The position numbers were made by a program, and so were the translations under genes. DNA of 64,000 nt from Cristatella mucedo. Lineage: Eukaryota; Bryozoa; Phylactolaemata; Cristatellidae. The notes beneath the pieces were generated by a model. That model saw nothing but the letters and a program-made list of their open reading frames with translations. It was not told the origin of the DNA and ran no database searches. Shown here piece by piece: positions 15,393 to 27,647 of this stretch (the stretch's first letter is position 1; every line of letters starts with the position of its first letter). The stretch is taken from assembly GCA_009760855.2 (NCBI GenBank), contig WPIO01000010.1, positions 5,937,501-6,001,500 on the forward strand, written 5' to 3'.

Positions 15393-16982
15393 GAAGAGGT
15401 TAGCTGGTGTTGAATCTCAGCTGAGTCTGTTCTGGGCATGCATCGCCGGCATAGAGGTGGTCGCTTAGATGACGAAGCTCTTAACTCCGTCTGCTGGCTC
15501 CGAACAACGTATTGCTTACCAATGATAGCCAGGCACTGTCTCTACCTGAAGGAAGTATCGATCTCTTAATATTTGAGATAGCTTGTAGAATTTCTACAAA
15601 TTAGAGACACGGGAAGATACGCTAGCTAGCTATTCAAAATAAGTGTTTGAACAAAGCCGAGCTGCTACAAAGTTACAAAGTACCTGCATCAAAACTGTTG
15701 GCAAGGGCGGTCATATATAATTCATTCGTATAGCAACCCCAAGAAAATCTAATCTCTATTCAAGCGCTTCACATATAGGCCTCAGGGCTCGAATCCGTGA
15801 CGTAAGCTCAATTAAACAGAGTCGGGCTTCAAATGCGCCTGCCCTAGTAGGACGACGAAGTAAAGACGAATCAGAAATAGCTGTGGTTTAAATGCAGCGT
15901 CCCAGCTATCCTCCACGCTTTAGTTATGACGCCAACACGATTCGAGATTTCGCCGAGCATTATCGTCATCTAGAATAGTGCACCAGGCTAACTGTTTTAC
16001 TCAAGGAAGCCAACGAAAATCTTACGAATTCGAAAGCTCGAGCAAACATCACGCGTCCTACTGAGCCTGCCTGCCGGCGTCGCTCCTTCCCCGTCGGGGG
16101 TGGGCACCGCCGCCAGAGCGAACGGTGACTCGGCCTAGACGCAGCCTAGCTGCGGTGGGCTCTCGACGACGAGGTGGGCTATGCGGGCTCGGCGACTGCT
16201 TGGCAGCAGCAGCAGCGGCAGCCCTTCAGAGCACAGGCCAGACGCTCGTGGCTTTCCGTGCTGGCATTGACTAACTAAAAGCTGCGACGTCATTTGGTAG
16301 GTGGCCTCTGGGGTATGGAGCATCTCGCAGGTAACGTCTGCTCCAGCACGGACGCTCCAGCTGCTGGCTCCGAACACTCCGCATACTCGAGCGGACAATC
16401 CTTAAGCATGTGGCCGGAAGTGCAACTAATCATGCCTTACAAGGTTCGCGATTCGCCGCACGGGATAAAAAACTACTGGGAGATCAGATATGTGCAGTCA
16501 TAGTTCTAATAGCAAGGAAACTGATCGATAAATTCACTTAAAAAACATATTCGCGATATAGAAAGGTAGCTGAAGGAGGAATATGAAGTTGGGAAGGAAA
16601 ACTGCAGGCTGTTAACCATAAGTCGACGTTAAGAAAAAGACCATGAACACAACCATAAGATGTCGTAGAGCTAGAAAACATGTAGCCATGATGAACCATC
16701 AATAGAAGTGAGTATAATACCTCATACACTTGAGATTACAGTGACATCAGCTCACTCATTGCCAGCTAAATTGTAGTTATTTCAACAGCCTTATTTATAT
16801 CTCGGCAGGAAAGCCAGAACGGCTACGACCACCACTGGGCATTAAATGTGATCATGCTACAAACGTAACGTGCGGCTTCTACATCCGGACAGAACAAGGC
16901 CGCGAACACAAAGCTCGTAATGGCTCCAGTCTCAAACGACGCTCGACGAATATAGATGACGCCTGAACATCGTGTCGCAGCT
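15393..16982. other. Unassigned stretch, GC-rich at 16030-16410
   Basis: No gene recognised. The part around 16030-16410 is GC- and CpG-richer than its surroundings and opens an 87-codon Ser/Ala-rich minus-strand frame with no family motif. It may be a small CpG-rich promoter-like patch or an old exon; the sequence does not decide. Confidence 0.35.
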
Positions 16983-17060
16983 ATTGATAATAATAATACA
17001 CTTGATACAGCGCCCTCTGTGAACTTGATCTCTGTCTAGGCGCTTTAGATGCAGCACCAA
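16983..17060 (-). mobile_element. LINE family 1 3'-terminal remnant
   Basis: Only the last about 75 bp of the element: the AAT-rich tail (reverse of ATT repeats) at 16986-17000 and the terminal stem-loop in reverse orientation, 'cagcgccctctgtgaacttg' at 17009-17028, then 'aggcgctttag'. An extremely 5'-truncated insertion. Confidence 0.75.
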
Positions 17061-17504
17061 TGCGCACAGGTCTGCACCATCTGCTGCGGAGCATGGCAGG
17101 GACGAAAAGACGACCCATAGCGTACGACCCATAGCGTAGCATTAAAAGCTCCATATCGAGCAGGGAAGTCGATTTGACAGCGACACATGGTTACAGACAT
17201 TCAACAGCGGCCTTGACGCAAAGTAATTGCTCCGTGGCCTACAGCTCAGATCGAGCTCAAATGCCAAAACCCAAGTGCAAAAGCAGAGCCGACAGCTCAA
17301 TACATGTCTTCTGCTTGTATGCAGCCTCGGCCGTGAATATTGCATAACCAGCTCCAACCAGTTTCAATCAAGCAATCAGTAGGGATAAATATCATTCGTA
17401 GTCTGACTGAATTAGCATGCCGCAGTTTCAACCAGAAATGACGCGTTAGAAGATCGCTAAAAGCACCAAGCAGTGCTTAACTCGAAGGATAGAGCTGCTA
17501 GAAC

Positions 17505-17985
17505 GTTGACATACCTATCAGATCTGCTCCCCCACCAGGCCAAGCATCGCACCACCCGCTTTCGGAAACTAACTGTCTACCTATACCTCGCACAAGCCTC
17601 AAATCCTTTGAAGACCGTGCATTTAGTTCCCGTGCTCCTAAAGCCTGGAACTCACTCCCGACTTCCGTCACGACATCCCCTGGCTGGCACGCATCTAACA
17701 AAAACCTCAAAAACGCACCTATTTATGACAGCATTTAGTGGATCCTTTTGATTCGTCCTTTATGTGCTTATGCGTGCTAACACTGCTGCATGCAGTCACT
17801 AACCACACTTGCATGCTGACGCTATCCATGTCACCCCTAACTATATTATTCATGTTGTTTATCAAGTATGATACCACTCACCATGCGATCGTGTTTCCTT
17901 TGCAGCATGTATAAAGCGCCTAGAAAGAGATTGAGCTCTCTGAGGGTGCTTTATCAATTGTATTATTATTATTCTCATTATTATA
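17505..17985 (+). mobile_element. LINE family 1 3' fragment
   Basis: Begins in the C-terminal part of ORF2 with remnants of 'YLSDLLPHQAKHRTT' (the 92-codon frame 17473-17751), passes through the conserved 3' UTR with 'gcatgctgac' near 17811, and ends in the stem-loop at 17910-17955 and an ATT-rich tail. 5'-truncated and not functional. Confidence 0.88.
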
Positions 17986-18071
17986 TCGAAGAGGATAGGG
18001 GCAGCCACCACAGCTGCCCTTCAATCGATCCACACTGGTTAAAGGAAAGTTAATGCTACGCCCTCATTCAA

Positions 18072-18209
18072 TAGAGCGGCAGAAGAGCCATAGCGGTTAT
18101 TACCACTGCTTACAGTAGCCAACAAAGGAGTGACCGCTGCAGGAGTCGAACCCACGACCGGGTCGTGAAGAGCGAGCACCTTTACCCTAAGCTAAGGCCC
18201 AGTGGCCAG
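18072..18209 (-). mobile_element. tRNA-derived SINE, subfamily b, minus strand
   Basis: The reverse complement carries a B box GGGTTCGACTCC at 18142-18153, preceded by the subfamily-b tract 'gctcgctcttcacgacc'. The body tract complementary to 'ggctcttctgccgctct' is at about 18072-18092. The tail is absent. Confidence 0.85.
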
Positions 18210-18849
18210 GGTTGCACTCTGCTGCAATCTTCATGGTTTGGTTACGTAGTCCTTTAGTCATACTCCACTGCCGTCAATACTGATCTCTCGTAGACTCTCC
18301 TCGCCAACTCCTCCTTGACGGAAGTTCTCTCTGATGCTGTAGAAATCAAATTGCCTATGGAGCTCTTTCACAAACAGTGTGCCTTCCCATTGTTCGTTGG
18401 CCAGCCGCCTCGAGACGATTACCTCGTGCTTGGCCGAATACTCGGGCGATACGAGCTTTTGCTTGCTGGGCCTTAGACTGACAAATTTTCAGCCCTGACT
18501 CTTCGACGGCTAAAGTACCTCACCTTCGGCTTAAAACTAGGTCACTTCCTTTCCGGATTCCTCTGCTTTTAGTTATATACTGCTTTCGGTCTCCCTCGAT
18601 GGTCCTCCTGGCTAATCTACGCTTCTGACTGTTTGTTACAGTCGTGAGACAATAACACTCGGCTTTGGTATGCTCTCTGAAAGCCACTTCGGCTTCTCGC
18701 ATATGCTAGAGAAAACTCTTCAGCTCAACAGCCATTCAATCACCTAGCCTAGTGGTATTACAGATATGCAAGAACAAAAAAAGCTTCCGACATTATATCA
18801 CTTTGGCGTGAGACTATATTGGAAATGGCTGTCGGCGCCTGCGTTCGTG
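18210..18849. other. Unassigned stretch
   Basis: No gene recognised. A 60-codon minus-strand frame at 18520-18702 is basic but has no known motif and is probably chance. Confidence 0.4.
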
Positions 18850-18890
18850 TCTTTTTGCGTGTGTGCATGTGTGAGTACGTGCGCGCGTGC

Positions 18891-18932
<42 letters not shown>

Positions 18933-19066
18933 GCGCGCGAGCATACGTGTGTGTGACTGATTGAGTGAATGTGTGGGCGCCTACTTGCGCCCGCGCGTGT
19001 GTGTGCGCGCTGGTGCGTGTGGCCATTCGATTGTCTTTGGTCTGCGTGTGTGCGTGCGTGCGTGCA
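18850..19066. repeat. (GT)n/(GC) alternating purine-pyrimidine tract
   Basis: A perfect GT array at about 18894-18927, flanked by degenerate GTGC/GCGT repeats over about 200 bp. The long His-Thr and Cys-Val repeat frames on both strands are artefacts. Alternating purine-pyrimidine DNA of this kind is known to adopt Z-form readily under supercoiling. Confidence 0.93.
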
Positions 19067-19085
19067 GGGTGGTCGAGAGTGTGGG

Positions 19086-19290
19086 CGTGCCTGCCGTATC
19101 ATTGCGCAGTACCAGTGCTCCAGTGATACCCTTCTACAGCACCCATGTATGCCGGCTGTACCCGTGTGTGGTACTGGTGTGAACCTTCAATGCTAGTGTG
19201 AACCTGCATTACCTGTTTGGGGTACCGGCGTGTGCCTGCAGTAGCTAAGTGCAGTACTGGCGTCTGCATGCAGTATCCGTGTGCAGTATC
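19086..19290. repeat. Degenerate minisatellite, unit about 32 bp
   Basis: Five to six imperfect head-to-tail units, each of the form 'cgtgtgcctgcagta' followed by 'ccgtgtgcagtactgg'. The clearest units are 19197-19228, 19229-19260 and 19261-19290. It directly follows the GT-rich tract. Confidence 0.75.
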
Positions 19291-21370
19291 ATCTGGCTAA
19301 AATAGGATATCCAACCCATGGTGAGAACGAAGAGACGTAAGAGGCACTGCTGCTTTTACCAAGTTCTTTTTGAAAAGGTTCACATACATTTTGATGTTTT
19401 CAGCCTCCATTAAATTCTAATTTCTAATCTAGTGACGAGTCTTTCGCCAAGGGCTCAGCAAAGAAGCCTCCGCCGTCACTAGTCGCTGCTACCTTCGTGC
19501 TAAATCACCTCACGGTCCTATGCTTCTTCTAAAGCTGCATGCAACTAGCAAGGCAGCAGGATTATCAAGCTCAGTTTATTCGATATTCGGAAGCGCTCAA
19601 GAAACTGTCGTCCTTGACTTATGACCGCGCGACCCTCACTAGTTTGGGTAGCAGCACTGCCATGTAACGTGCGAAGGCCTGAAGCTCGCAATACGCCAAC
19701 GATAACGACACGGCCCTCGATAGTCTGCAGGCAGCGCTAATAACAACGCCGTATTTGAAAAAGCACAAACAATAGTCGGTGTCAAAGATGATATGACAGG
19801 TGACTCCCAACAAAGTCGTTTATAGCCTTACAGCAGCTCACGTTCAGCGCTAGGATTCAAGGACCGGCAGACCGTTACTCCAAGGTAGCGTTTGCTGCCA
19901 GGCCCATACCTTATACCTTGGCCAGGCCGCAAGTCATGTAATAATTTCATTCATAAATCTTTATTTTAAATTGCGCTGCTCATAAGCGTCGGCCTATCGC
20001 AGTTATCTTACAAGCATCTCTCAGTTACAATTTAGCTACCAAGCTCACAGTTCGCAATCGACGATCAGCTGTTGAGATTATTGTTCGGAATCGCAGGACA
20101 TTGTGACTCCGATTTGCCAACTGCGGTCCTGCTGGGTCGAAAATGCTCGGGTGTGGCTGCGGCGACAGTGCTAGCTCGATCACTCAGAGGTGAGACGTCA
20201 TGAAAGGGTTGGAAACGCTGCACGCAAATTATTTTAACCATAAAACAGCTTCAAAGCTAGCATTCCGTGGTTTAAGACACTCGTGTGGTGACCCAGGTTA
20301 CTTCGCCACTACTCGGTGAACGCTGGCTAAACTAGGGATATTGTATGTTTGCTAGTCGTTAAGCGGCATTTGCACTATGGACTTGCCTCTTCTCTCAGCG
20401 TGGACTCGTCATCGCATCGGCGCCGATTTCCCTCCGGTTTGGACGAGCAAGGTCACTAGATCCTGCGGGTGGAGCCAAGTCGTTCGATTGCCAAGAAATG
20501 GGAGCTGCTGCTACTTTCAAGCCTCGTCACAGGTCGTACTTGGTTCGGTTTTGCCTTGGTCTTCCTTCCTGTAGAAAGCTTACTCGGGCCGAGTTTGCCA
20601 TCTGTCTTGTTTCCTTCTGGCTGCCTACTAAATTTGTAGCAACCGCTGGTCACCCAATCGGTGGCCAGCTGTGAGGCCAATCTCTCTCGAGGTCAGAAAC
20701 GCCAGAACCCACGTTCATCTTGTAACAGACGAAGGACGGTTCCCTCCAGCCGCTAGGGCTTAGAGGATGCACTCTTCTCTGCCTGCCGTTGGGCCTGATC
20801 GGACAATCTCTCGGTTTTTTCTCACACGCTCTTTCGAACGTAGGCGGAATAAATTTAAAACCCGACTACGCGTTAGCCATTAACGGATACACTACGGCAA
20901 TAGTAGTACCCCCTATACGATCAGCGGAAAACTGCTTTCGCTTAGGGAGGTAGTAAATGGACCCCTTTGATGCATTTCCCGGTGTATGGGAGCTCGCTGT
21001 CGCTGTCAACGGTTTGCTTGAAAGTCTGCGCTCTGAGGAAAGCGTAGACGATTCTTGTGCTGCGCTGGTTTGGCCCAGTGGCCAAGGTGCCTGCCTCCAG
21101 CAAAGGACAATGTTAAAGTATTTAATGACCGAGAACGAATCACAACGGCGGACGATAGCACGCTTGAGTTCATCGATGCGTCCAGGGCGATCCCTGTTTG
21201 TGGGAAGCTTATCCGTTATAGCCATCGCTTCAACCACCCCTACATAGAAGGCACCGTACGTCTTTATATGAAATGCATCCAGGCTCAGAGCACAGTGCTT
21301 ATCAATACGCGATTCTCAGACAAGATTTTTCTTTAAAAAGAAGAAAATTATAGCTGAATTAACAACCTCA
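19291..21370. other. Unassigned stretch
   Basis: About 2 kb without a recognisable gene. Moderate GC and several overlapping frames of 60-123 codons on both strands (for example 20866-21237 minus and 20957-21247 plus) oppose one another and carry no family motif, so none is called. Confidence 0.35.
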
Positions 21371-21491
21371 TTTATAGAGCGGCTAAAGAGCCTTAACGGC
21401 TATTACCATCGCTTAGGATTGCCCACGGCAGGACTCGAACCCAAGACCGGGTCGTGAAGAGTGAGCAACCTATGTCATAATCTACGGGCTA
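21371..21491 (-). mobile_element. tRNA-derived SINE, subfamily b, minus strand
   Basis: Reverse complement shows the B box GGGTTCGAGTCC at 21431-21442 and the same 'cttcacgacccggtc' tract as the copy at 18072-18209. The body tract is at about 21373-21395. Tail lost. Confidence 0.83.
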
Positions 21492-22099
21492 AAAATCATA
21501 AAAGCCCAGATTGCGTAAAAGCTACGTAGTTTTGGTTCGATCCGTTAATTGAGATGCTCGAAGTGGCTGGTGCTATACACTCGAATCTCTGTGCTGCATG
21601 GAAATAGACTGCTCTACCTATTGGATATGGGTTGTAGAGTATAATATGGGCAATTTCTATTGCTGCAGCACTCTTCAACCGTCGGTAGGATTCAAGTGTA
21701 GGACTTCACCCCTGCGTGTATCAGGCAGCAACAGCGAATCGCTTGCCTTGAGTCGCTGTTATGAGGCTGTCACCGTTATGAGCGCAGCGTTTGATACAAT
21801 AGCTCTCGTGCAGGAGCCGCTATAAAACAGTTCAAATACAATGACTCTCCGATCGATAGAACGTTAGTATAGAAGACCTGCTTTTCTCAGGTTCTCCCCG
21901 TATATGCCGTCCATATGTCGTAAATCATGCGTAAATCGGTAAGCAATACAACAATTAATACCACGCTGCTCGCAAACGCGTTTATTATGGCTATTTCATA
22001 AGCGGTCACCACTGCAAAGTAAGTGGCCAAACTTAAACGTCATAATCGTGGGGCAATGCAGAGCGTATGAACTGCATAAGATACCGTTTGGTTAGTAAT

Positions 22100-22101
<2 letters not shown>
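21492..22101. other. Unassigned stretch
   Basis: No gene or repeat recognised apart from short chance frames. Confidence 0.4.
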
Positions 22102-22193
<92 letters not shown>

Positions 22194-22226
22194 CGCTCGC
22201 TCTCTCTCTAGCTATCTCTCTCTCCC
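22102..22226. repeat. (CT)n microsatellite with GCTC interruptions
   Basis: About 90 bp of pure CT followed by GCTC repeats and a decayed CT edge. The 195-codon Ser-Leu frame that spans this and the next array is an artefact of low complexity. Confidence 0.97.
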
Positions 22227-22454
22227 GACTCAACACCGACGACCGAATGTCAATGACTGTTAGAAACAAAACCTGTTCAACAGCCCAGTTCAATAGCTTA
22301 TCTTTAAAAATAGGAAAATGTATTCGCCGTCTAAATATCATTCATCTGAAATCCAAATTTCTGAATATTTGTCGTTGTCTGTGCTTGCTTGTGGGAAGTC
22401 AGTTATTCTTTGTTGTCCGTGGCTGGGAACTATCGCGTGTGTGGACTATAGTGC

Positions 22455-22527
22455 CCTCTTTCTCTCTGCCTCTCTCTAACCTTTCTCTGTCTCTGTCTCT
22501 CTGTCTCTCTGCCTCTCTGCCTCTCTG

Positions 22528-22611
<84 letters not shown>
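22455..22611. repeat. (CT)n microsatellite with CTCTGC repeats
   Basis: The 5' side is a mix of CTCTGT and CTCTGC hexamer-like repeats (22480-22532), then about 80 bp of pure CT. It lies 230 bp from the array at 22102-22226 in the same orientation. Confidence 0.97.
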
Positions 22612-22612
<1 letters not shown>

Positions 22613-23379
22613 AATAAGAAAGGTGAAAGGCTAAACAGCAATATCATAGGCTAAATCATGCCCTATTGCTAGATTGACCTTATCAACGTCCTAACAATGG
22701 AAAAGCTTAGTATTTGAGAGGTAAATGATGGCAAAACTTTTTATAAGTATTTATCGAGTTCCGTTACGGTCTGGAAGGCATCGGGCGACGACGGAAAGAG
22801 AAGAGAATCTGCTGAAACTGCCTGCGTTGTGCCCAAGCAAAGCCTCACTTGCAGCTCTCCCCGACGTCCTTGGCAGAGGCCACCTGCATGACTGCAATTG
22901 CCAATACGGTTTGCTCGAGGCTTTCCGAGCGCGACATTTATGTATTATTACTATGCATTATTTAGGAATACTGCGATCACAGCGATAAATTTTGTGCTGA
23001 CTTCCGAGTCCTTAGGTGGCCAGGTCAGTTTCGAGGTCTCAGCCCTATCAAGCACTCAATGTGAGAGCGTTCGAGAACTAAATTAGAGCTGAGAAAAACT
23101 TTTCGTCGTCTTTCGAGCAGCAGCTTTGAGGTCAGGTCAAGTAAGTCACTTTAGCCCTTTAGCCGTCTGTTTAGTTTTGAATATTTACCTACAGCTGAGC
23201 AAGTCAGTCAAAATATCGGTGAGTGCAGCTGCTAATAGGTTGCCAAGAACAGAGGAACTATGACCTCATATTAAAGTGACCAATCACTTTCGCGTGCACA
23301 ATTTTAAAATTAATTAAACCCCTTTTGGACATGCTTAAAGTGCAGCTGGATGAAAATGCGGGTCAGTCAGCGGACGAGG
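22612..23379. other. Unassigned stretch
   Basis: No gene recognised between the CT array and the CpG-rich segment. Confidence 0.4.
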
Positions 23380-24480
23380 TCGCAGCTAAACGAGATAGTC
23401 GTCGTACCTCGGAAGCGCATTTTTACCGGCGTCCATTGAGCGCAAGCCAATGATGAGTACGCGATGCCCAGTGCGCTCGTTAATCCGGCATGCGGCGACA
23501 CCACGGGACGGGCTTCAAGTGCGGCTTGCCTCGAGCTTCACCGCCCATGCCAAGCAGACGCGGCCGTCTGCTCCACCCACTTCAGTCTCCATCCAATGCT
23601 TCTCCCGCTGTCAAGTGCTGCGTGCGAGCGAGAGCGACTGCCGCGGCAGACTGAGCGACGCGGCGCTGAGCGGCGCCGAGCCGCTGCGAGCGCACTTTTT
23701 TGGCCCACTCGACAGGATTCGGCGCGCGCGCGCGCTTCGAGCGTCATCTCTGGCAACGAGCGCGGCTAAGCCAAAATTGTCTCCCAGTGGCGAGCGAGAG
23801 CCTCGGGCCTCGTCTTCAGCGTGCACATCCCCTGCGTGCACCTGCTCGATGCAACGCTGCGGCGATTCAGATGCGGCGCGGCGCGGCGCGGCAGTCGGTA
23901 TCTGCGCGATGTCGATCGCTCCGTTGGCGGAGTTCGGATGGCTCGGCGGCCGCACGAAACATTTCGGCCTCCGCGACGCAGCTCGACCTTCGTGCGCCAA
24001 GGAAATCGGCGAGGGGCGGAGCGCCGGTGGGCGGTTTAAGGCGCTCGTTAGCTGGCCAACGTCACCCTTGCCGACGCCGACGTCGAGCTGGTTTCTTTCT
24101 TTCGATTTAGCCGGACACGTGTCGTCGACGTCCGATGGCGTCGCGCAGGCTGGGCACAGTAGCTTTCGAGCGTCGGTCGTCGAACATCATTCGTCGCACA
24201 AATATATATATCCGGACGGTAGTAGACCGGCACCACCAGTCACAGTGGACGTTGCGCACCGCCGAGCCTCTCGATACGCAACGCCAGCCAGCAAATCCGC
24301 TACGCACGGCCGACGCTAAGAGCTGCTGAGCCGCTCTCCGGCTGCCAGCCTCGCTGCCACAATTTGTTGCTGGCTCCGATTATCGCACCCAGTGAGCACG
24401 GTTCTGTTCACCCGTCCCCCCCCCCGCCCCGAAAGGACGCAGTTCGACCGACGGTTCGCGGCTGGAATCGCGTGAATCGC
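23380..24480. promoter_or_regulatory. CpG-rich island, candidate promoter or 5' exon region
   Basis: GC and CpG content rise sharply compared with both sides, and open frames appear in all six frames (the longest is 289 codons on plus at 23450-24319, rich in Ser, Ala and Arg). That pattern is expected from GC-rich DNA rather than from a true protein, and no domain is visible. Inside are an E-box palindrome GACACGTGTC at about 24114-24123 and an isolated TATA-like 'ATATATATA' at 24202-24210. I infer a promoter or first-exon region whose gene is not evident in the window. A GC-rich repeat is the alternative. Confidence 0.45.
24202..24210 (+). promoter_or_regulatory. TATA-like box
   Basis: 'ATATATATA' stands alone in GC-rich DNA; a transcription start would be expected near 24232-24242, where 'CACCAGTCACAGTGG' offers initiator-like A positions. 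The motif is partly symmetric, so either strand is possible. Confidence 0.3.
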
Positions 24481-24839
24481 TCCACGAAGCTTCAGACAAA
24501 ATGTTTTCGTATTAACCTATCGTATGTGCTTCGCATCAACACGCCATCTGTCTCCGTTCACTGGCGACCGCCTGCGCACACTCGACGTGGCGGGTACAAG
24601 AGCAGCTTAACGGCTCTGAAATTAGAGGCGGAAATGGTGGATTTGAACGCGTAGCAGCATGGAACTGTTTCACCATCAGAGTAACAATAAGGAAAAGAAT
24701 AAAACTTGGCGGTATGCGGTCGTAAATTTAAGATTTCCCGAGATTTCTATTGGTTTCAAAAAATCTCGCCTTAAATGATCACGTGCAACTTATGTAAACG
24801 TTCTTACAAAAACCGCATATCGATCACTTTCCCTGCGAG

Positions 24840-24944
24840 CTTCATTTTTTATTTCCCTTTGCAGCAAATCTAAAGCTCCTAGGAATCGATTGAGTTCTCT
24901 GAGGGTGCTTTATCAAGTGCATTATTTTTATTATTATTATTAAT
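24840..24944 (+). mobile_element. LINE family 1 3'-terminal remnant
   Basis: About 100 bp: the 'ccctttgcagcaaat' tract, the terminal stem-loop ('gattgagttctctgagggtg' at 24887-24906) and an ATT tail. The 5' end is truncated just inside the 3' UTR. Confidence 0.85.
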
Positions 24945-26269
24945 TTAGGCCCACGATGCACGAACTGCCACCTCAGCATCATTCCCAAGAAGTGAGCACA
25001 GTGCGATTTCGCTGATGGGATTCTTATGGTCCCCACAAGCGTATCTTTAGTAACTAGTCGATAAGCGGTACTCGAGCGAAACATAAGGCTAAAAATCGAC
25101 ATACGGACAGAACAAAGGCCCAATAGATAGCTTTACTAAAGTGACGTTCCGATCCGGTACTCAGCCTGTTCCTTTTGCTGAGGTCCTCGAGCAGAGCTGT
25201 CTTATTTTCAATAGTTATTTTCGCTGCTGCGGAAAACCAATCGCGACGTGACCAATCCGCTGCGTCCGCCTCTCAGTCGGCAAAATATTTAGAGCTCCTT
25301 CCAGTTCCAAGCTTGTAAGTGACCCGACACTATGGCTGCTCGAGAAAGGCTTCGCATGGCCCTGGTGTGGAACTGCGCCGCACATTGTCGCCTTTGTCTG
25401 GATAACAGAGCAACAGCCTTTCTCGCGTTGATCAACCTTCGCCAGACCGTTGCTGATGTTGATCCTGCTATCGCAAAGACGTTTAACTGCGCCCTAATTC
25501 AAATATTGAGCACCGACAAGCCTTCCTCAAGTCAGTAGACAGCTCCCGTTCTCTGACGACAACAGACCATGGCCAACAGCTGCCGGAACCGTCTATGAAT
25601 GCCACTATTGCAGCCAGCCGGCAACGACGCGTGGAAAGATCAACGCGTTGGACCTACTTACATTAAACTTGGAAATGCTGGTCTTACAATGCATTGAATG
25701 CCGTTTTATTTTTGAAGGTTAAACTTGCGGTCCTATTTGTGCTCCAATACCGAAAACGAGTTATGTTTAAGATCCGACACATGTTGCTAGGAATTAGCAC
25801 GGATTCGAGTTTTAAGGAATTAGCTGAATAGTTTAGGACTAAATAAAGAGTTGACAGTATAATGATTGTGCCAGTAGATAGTTTAATTTAAAATATTTCT
25901 AATACGATCTATACTAAAACTTATTGAGGCGCTATAACCTCGTATGCAAGTTGTATTTCTTACTGGTTTTCTTGCAATTCCAATGATATCGAACACCTCT
26001 CACTGAGCATAAAATGTATACTTGAACTCCATCTCCGCCTCTGCCACAGCGCCATCAAGGAGTCACTTTAAGGAGCAGATGCGGCAAGTGACGTTTATGG
26101 TTGCCGATCATTGAGAACGAAAGAGCTTATGCATGGCAGCAGTAAATAAGCTTAGACGTCAATGAAAAATATTAGACCATCATTAAATATGGGGAGCTGT
26201 AGCTGCCACTGGATATGTGAAGTACTGCTGCACTGAAATCACACCAAAAATATTGAATATTGATCATAT
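24945..26269. other. Unassigned stretch
   Basis: No gene recognised. A 68-codon frame at 25332-25538 starts with an ATG in a GC-richer patch but has no recognisable motif and no support from neighbours. Confidence 0.35.
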
Positions 26270-26901
26270 GAATATATAGTAATAATAAGAATAATAATAC
26301 ATTTGTCCTTGATCTCTCAGAGAACTCGGTCTCTTTCTAGGCACTTTACATTGGCTGATAAGGAGTTATGATCGAATAGTTAGTGGTAGCATGCACAATG
26401 ACGCCAAGGATAACATGGTTAGAGGTGGCATGCAAAGGGTCAGGATGCAAATATGGTTAGTGCCACCATGCACAGTGTCACCACGAATAAGCACAAAAAT
26501 GACGATTCACGCGGAATTACAAAATGCTGTGATAAATAGGTGGCTTTTTAGCTTTTTTTAATCCCGTCAAGTCAGGCGATGTCGTGACGAAAGTCGGGAG
26601 TGAGCTCCAGGTTTAGGGAGCATACGAGCCAAAGTCGCTGTCTCCAAAAGATCTGAGATTCGTACGAAGTATAGGTAAACGATTAGATACCTAAACACGA
26701 TTGGGACTACGCTTAGACTGGTGGGGGAGTAGATCTGATAGGTAGGCTGGAGCCAAAGATTGAACGTACCTAAAATTGATTGACAGAACCTTGATGTCGA
26801 TGCATTGCTTGACTGTGTGTCAGTGCAGGTCGGCGAGAAGTGGTGTGATGTGGTTACTGACGCTCACGACAGATGACACTAGCTGCAGAGTTTTGCACCA
26901 C

Positions 26902-27403
26902 CTATAAGCTCCTGATGATTGCATAGGCCGGTAGACCAACAGGCAGTGAGTTACATAAGTCAAGAAGGAATGTCACGAATGAATTGAACAATTTAGATTC
27001 GGTATCCATGCCTAAATAAGCCCAAATTTTAGGAATGTTATGTAACTTAAAGTAGGCATACTTTACTGAGGAGCTGATGTGGTCGTCTAATAAAAGGTCA
27101 CTTTGGAGTAGGTAACTAAGATTGGGTGCAGATTCAGCAATGGATATGCTGGCAGAGCCGATTTTGAGCGTCACGTTTTCCATATTTCTGAATCACACTT
27201 GGTTCTCCCATAACTAGTAAGTTGGTTTTATTGTCATTCAATTTAAGAAAGTTGGCTGCCATCCATGTGCAGATGTAATTAATACATACAGCAAGTGAGC
27301 TGTCAGAATTTGATATGTTCGAGGGCTGGGGGCGATCAAAACAAAGATAAAACGGAGTGTCATCTGCATGGAAGTGAAAGCCTAGATTGTGCTTGGCGAT
27401 CAC
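26902..27403 (-). pseudogene. Reverse transcriptase core remnant of the minus-strand LINE
   Basis: Two overlapping minus-strand frames (27403-27134 and 27183-26902) together hold 'AKHNLGFHFHADDTPFYLCF', followed by the 'WMAANFLKLNDNKTNLLVMG' tract and the post-RT tract 'DDHISSSVKYAYFKLHNIPK'. The catalytic YADD is HADD: the Tyr is lost, the two Asp remain. A frameshift joins the two pieces. Confidence 0.8.
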
Positions 27404-27647
27404 TTTGTCAAGAGGGAGAGCATGAACTGTGAAAAGAAGCGGACCGAGAAGAGAGCCTTGTGGTACTTTGTACTTTAGTGATTCTTCAAATTATCTGTGT
27501 TCATTCACATCAGTACCCTGTAGTCTCCCACTGAGCCCGTGCAGTGCCAGTGATGCCCACGAGAGATTCAAGATTCTCAAGAAGGAATTTGTGATCAATC
27601 GTATCAAAGCCTCGCGAAAGATCAAGCAGGACGAGCAAAGAGACTTT

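Noticed and set aside
18758-19102. His-Thr-Arg-rich minus-strand frame
   Set aside because: It translates the GT/GC alternating repeat.
22067-22654. 195-codon plus-strand frame spanning two CT arrays
   Set aside because: Most of it is translated microsatellite; the 75 codons between the arrays show no domain and the Arg-Glu frames opposite are mirror artefacts.
23450-24319. 289-codon frame in the GC-rich island as a protein gene
   Set aside because: Long frames occur on both strands and in several phases at once, residues are just Ser/Ala/Arg/Pro from GC-rich codons, and no domain is seen.
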